Shown here in pieces: positions 60,501-64,000 of a stretch of 64,000 nt of DNA. The notes below the pieces were generated by a model. That model saw nothing but the letters and a program-made list of their open reading frames with translations, was not told the origin of the DNA and did no database searches. Position numbers and translations under genes: made by a program. The stretch covers positions 1,224,061 through 1,288,060 of the forward strand of contig VXAY01007011.1 of NCBI GenBank assembly GCA_013399855.1, read 5' to 3'. This DNA comes from Oxyruncus cristatus (Eukaryota > Chordata > Aves > Passeriformes > Cotingidae). Position 1 is the first letter of the stretch. Every line of letters begins with the position of its first letter.

Positions 60501-63419
60501 CAAACATTAGAGAAATTGTTGAAAAAAAGTAAAGAAAGATTGAAAGCTACAGAAGTCAATGGGCTTATGTGATCTCCTAGAGGAGTAATGTAGATGTACT
60601 CTGCAGGTTGTCATTACATCAAAACAAAATTAATTTGATACTAGTATTTATTTCCGGCTCTTAGCATGTCAGTGCAAACAATGATGTCAGTGTTTACATT
60701 GTGAGTTACAAGAATTAAAATCTTCGAATCTGTAGGAAACAGGGGACCAGTGCACCATCTAGTTTGGCCACCAGGAGATTGCAAACTTTAATACCAAGTT
60801 CACTGCAGAATCAGTAACTTGAACATTGGTCACACAACTTGTATCAAATAAAAATTTTCTCTTGCAGTTGAAAAATGTTCATTCCTTTTCCCTTGGAAGT
60901 TGCAAGTTTGTTTCATTGAGAAAATGAAAATTATAAGTCCTTGTGGTATTTTCTCTCGCCTCTAAGTAAATACCTAGTCACAACACCATCAATAATCTGT
61001 AATTGCTTCGAAGTCCTATTGGAGTACTAACTCTCTCATATGTAGTTGTCAAGAGAAATGCAGAAGGCTACTTGAGACAGATTAATTGGTAGGAGTTAAT
61101 GGGACCTGAAGGCGGTCTGCTCAGGGCTGTGTGCAAAGATAACCAGATGCTCTGCTCCCAGTATTGTCTTCCTCATACTGTCAGAAGTATTTTTAAATGT
61201 CTGTCATTGTTCTAATGGATAACAGCGGATATTTCACAAAATCAATTATTTCAGTCTTTTCCTTTGGGCAAAGGGAAATTGAAGTAGTGTTTCATGTGGT
61301 TGCTGAATTGCTACCAAAAGAACCCCAAATCAATCCTTTACGTGAGAAGACATCTCAGCACATACTGTCTTTTTTGACTTGTATACGGACTGTGGAGAAA
61401 TCAAAATACAAGTGCAATGCAGCTGAGTTATATTTTTTCAACATACAATGTGAAAATCATTTAAGTTATCTTAAGTGCTTAGAAAAGTAATGCATTCAGG
61501 TTGGACTATGATAAAGAAAAAACTTGTCTGCATAATGGCTGTTCTTGGAAGTGTATGCTTGTGTGAATTGGTTGGTTGATTTGTTTTATATATTGCCTTT
61601 TTTTTATTAGCTCAGAATGGGTACAGAGATTGTCACCTACAATATTTTTAGGCTTTAAGGCACTTTATAAAGGAAGAAAATAAATAATTAAATCTAAGCA
61701 AAGAGCTTATTTGTGTGGAGCTCAGTGAAAATCTATTTAGTTTTGGTCATCCTTCTTAAACTTGATTTGTATTTTGCCTACAGGGGAACAGTACTACCAT
61801 GCATTTTAATAGTGTAAAATAAGTTATTAATTTTGGAGTGTTAACTTGACAGCATTTCTATGCATTTCTATTACTGTCTCTCATGGATTGGTTGTGGTTC
61901 TTTTTTCTTTCTCTCTCTGGCATTAGGCTGGGACTTACTTCAGAGCCTGTAACCACTGGTTCATATTCAAGCAGAAGAGTGACAGTGCAGTTCTGTAGCA
62001 GTTCCAGCTCCTACAGTCCTGGGCAGGCAGACTCTGAGAAAGAGAGCCAAATTTTGCTCTCAGGAAAACTGCAACCATATCAGGGAAGCCACTTGGATTG
62101 AAGGCTGCTTAGTAGTTCTGTAAATCAAGTTAACTGTCCACGTCTCCTTTTGGGTCGTGCTAAACTGACCACTTCTGCACAGTCTGTGCGGTGACAGTTG
62201 CTATGGATTGCATTATTTTTCTGTCTTTCTTGACATACAGTGCCCAAGCAAGACACAAGAATTGGCTTCAGAAGCATAGGAAGTATGTCAGCCCTCCAGA
62301 TGCCCACTGAAAACAGTTAAAATTCTGTTTTGATTACAATAGAATCAGTCATGGGTTTAGCTTTACAATAAATAATATGTTTGTGAAAAGATGCATAGCC
62401 TTAAAAACTGTCATGTTGTAACAATTGTTGTATAATACGATTTTTCTTCAGGAAGATGAGCTAGTAATAAAAGAAATACTGCTATATTATTATATAATCT
62501 TTTATTGCATACAGCATATTAATGACAGATGGCCGTTGTCACTAATTATATTACTACTGAAGCAGCAGCTCTGGAATGAGCTGCTTTTTTGTGTCTTGGT
62601 TATCTTTTATTCTAACTGAGAGGGAAGTCCAGTGCCCAAATGGTTTGGTGTATTGAAGTTGAAAGCATCTGTGCTGGTAAGCCAACTTCTTCACTCATTA
62701 AATGCTTTCATTATATCTAAAATGGGATTGTACTAGGCTATTGCTTGGCATGTTGCACCTGTTCTAGTGTTGAAATGAGTGGGTACAATGTATTTTAAAA
62801 AGTGTGAAAGAACGCTATGGCAGATGAAACACTGAGTGCCCAAATGTCACAAAATTCCTGAATTAAATTTGGCTTTGTGACACAAGTTCTCTACTTTATG
62901 CACAGGCTTCATGATCAAGTCCTTAATTATACAACCATACAGTGGGATTTCCTCTCTTCCATACAACAGAATATCTGGTTTGCTTGCATTTGTTCTGGAA
63001 GCCTCCCAAATCATCTTGGCATTATCATTTGTGATAATAGTCAATGCTCAAAAGTAAAAAGACCTCAAAAGGTCTGTGCAGGAAAAGTACCTACCTGTGT
63101 TAAATGTTAAAGTCACTACCAGTTGCTTATGATATTTTAGGATTCCTGGCAAATTGTTTTAAAATCAATGTTTAAATCCCTGATTGGCATGCACTAAGGG
63201 GTTTGTTAACAAGGTTTAAAAGTTAGTAGAGTTGTGCACATAAGCACAGAAATTTATGTCAGGAGATTTGTAGCTATAGAGAACCATGCCCATTTCACAT
63301 ATTGAACTGAAACAATTGTGTTTTCTACCCTGTGTTATACTTAGAGAAACATAAATTAAAAGAATGTAAGTATAGGCTACTGATGAAGAATCAACCTAAG
63401 CAGGTGTTGAAGGGTTAGA
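57555..63419 (+). other. TULP4: TULP4 intron, no gene seen
   Basis: About 5.9 kb of AT-rich intronic DNA. A GTTT microsatellite lies near 60253-60279. The stretch 57830-58110 looks less random, with TTAATGAGAGATTAATTG and ATTTGGCAGGGC motifs. I see no exon, RNA gene or repeat copy. Confidence 0.45.
60253..60279. repeat. (GTTT)n microsatellite
   Basis: Several consecutive GTTT units running into a T-rich tract. Confidence 0.75.
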
Positions 63420-63672
63420 ATAACATTGGTAATAATAGACTATAATAACAGTTTCATAATGATAATGAAAATGTAATAATGTAATAGAAAATAATGTAGT
63501 ATAAAATATAATGCATGTATACTATAATATATAATAATATATTAGTATAATATATTCAGTGTTATATGTATTATATATTATATACACTATACAATGTATA
63601 AAATAAAATAATACAAAATAATATTTTATATACAGTATAATAATAATAAAAATATAATAATAATAATAATAG
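63420..63672. repeat. AT-rich low-complexity tract (TA/ATA/TAATA)
   Basis: About 250 bases almost without G or C. It consists of interleaved TATAATA, ATAATA and TATATTATATA units, ending in an ATA trinucleotide run at about 63640-63671. Several stretches are near-palindromic (TATATTATATA-like). Confidence 0.85.
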
Positions 63673-64000
63673 GGAAATTATAGGCTTTAATCTCACAGTT
63701 GACCTAGTTTTGAAGATACTTGCTATTATCTCTTTCCTGGAGCCAGTTACTGGGCTGGAGTTGTATTCCCTAAATGGTGCAATGTGGTGACTGTTTGCAC
63801 AGGCTTTCACACAGAAGCAGATTAGGGAAAATAAAAGGTTGCTGTGCATCACACCAATTTATGGTCATTTTCTGTGTGCATGATCTTAGCTTGCAGCAAA
63901 TATTATGTACTATGTGTAAGCTCATTGAACCTAGTGACTGAAGTCATTGGATCTTGAATACTGTTCTTGGACATTAAAGCTAAGATGATCTTAAGGAGCA
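63673..64000 (+). other. TULP4: TULP4 intron, right end of window
   Basis: Ordinary intronic DNA after the AT tract. No feature recognised. The intron continues beyond the window, as no second TULP4 coding exon has been met. Confidence 0.45.

Noticed and set aside
61883..62101. Possible exon after a pyrimidine tract and CATTAG
   Set aside because: The acceptor is plausible, but the following serine-rich frame does not match TULP4 or any protein I know, and no donor closes it well.

Overview
This window is AT-rich, CpG-depleted vertebrate DNA, most likely from a bird. The interspersed repeats I can recognise are all CR1 (chicken repeat 1) LINE fragments, several ending in the ATTCTGTG-type 3' terminal repeat typical of avian CR1. 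There are no bacterial-style operons, rRNA, tRNA or CRISPR, and almost all open frames are short chance frames or pieces of decayed CR1. CR1 also occurs in other reptiles, so 'bird' is an inference.

Only one protein-coding gene is supported: the 5' part of TULP4 (tubby-like protein 4, also called TUSP) on the + strand. Its first coding exon is clear. The ATG is at 35623 and codon 84 ends at 35874, followed by a GTAAGC splice donor. About 30 kb upstream is a CpG island (about 5680-6560) with a 357-base assembly gap (5873-6229). It is the best candidate for the TULP4 promoter and non-coding exon 1. Two possible splice acceptors precede the ATG. One at 33590-33591 would give a 2.0-kb leader full of upstream ATGs; one at 35528-35529 would give a leader of only 93 bases. 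No later TULP4 exon is recognisable, so the intron after the first coding exon appears to run off the right edge (more than 28 kb).

Layout: 1-5680 is upstream intergenic DNA with one CR1 (225-1400). 5680-6560 is the CpG island with a gap and a tandem pair of CACGTG E-boxes. About 6560-33591 is presumed TULP4 intron 1, with CR1 pieces at 9190, 14184 and 32745. 33592-35874 is the presumed leader plus first coding exon. 35875-64000 is the start of the next intron, with CR1 pieces at 43279, 46985 and 57285, a decayed coding-like purine-rich block (43990-45110), a 33-T run, and an AT-rich low-complexity tract near the right end.

All seven CR1 fragments lie in the same (+) orientation, and both reverse-transcriptase fragments have lost the catalytic FADD box. 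I did not find a clearly novel biological system. The points most worth checking are the upstream-ATG-rich TULP4 leader, the paired E-boxes beside the assembly gap, the CR1 orientation bias, and the unidentified decayed coding block.
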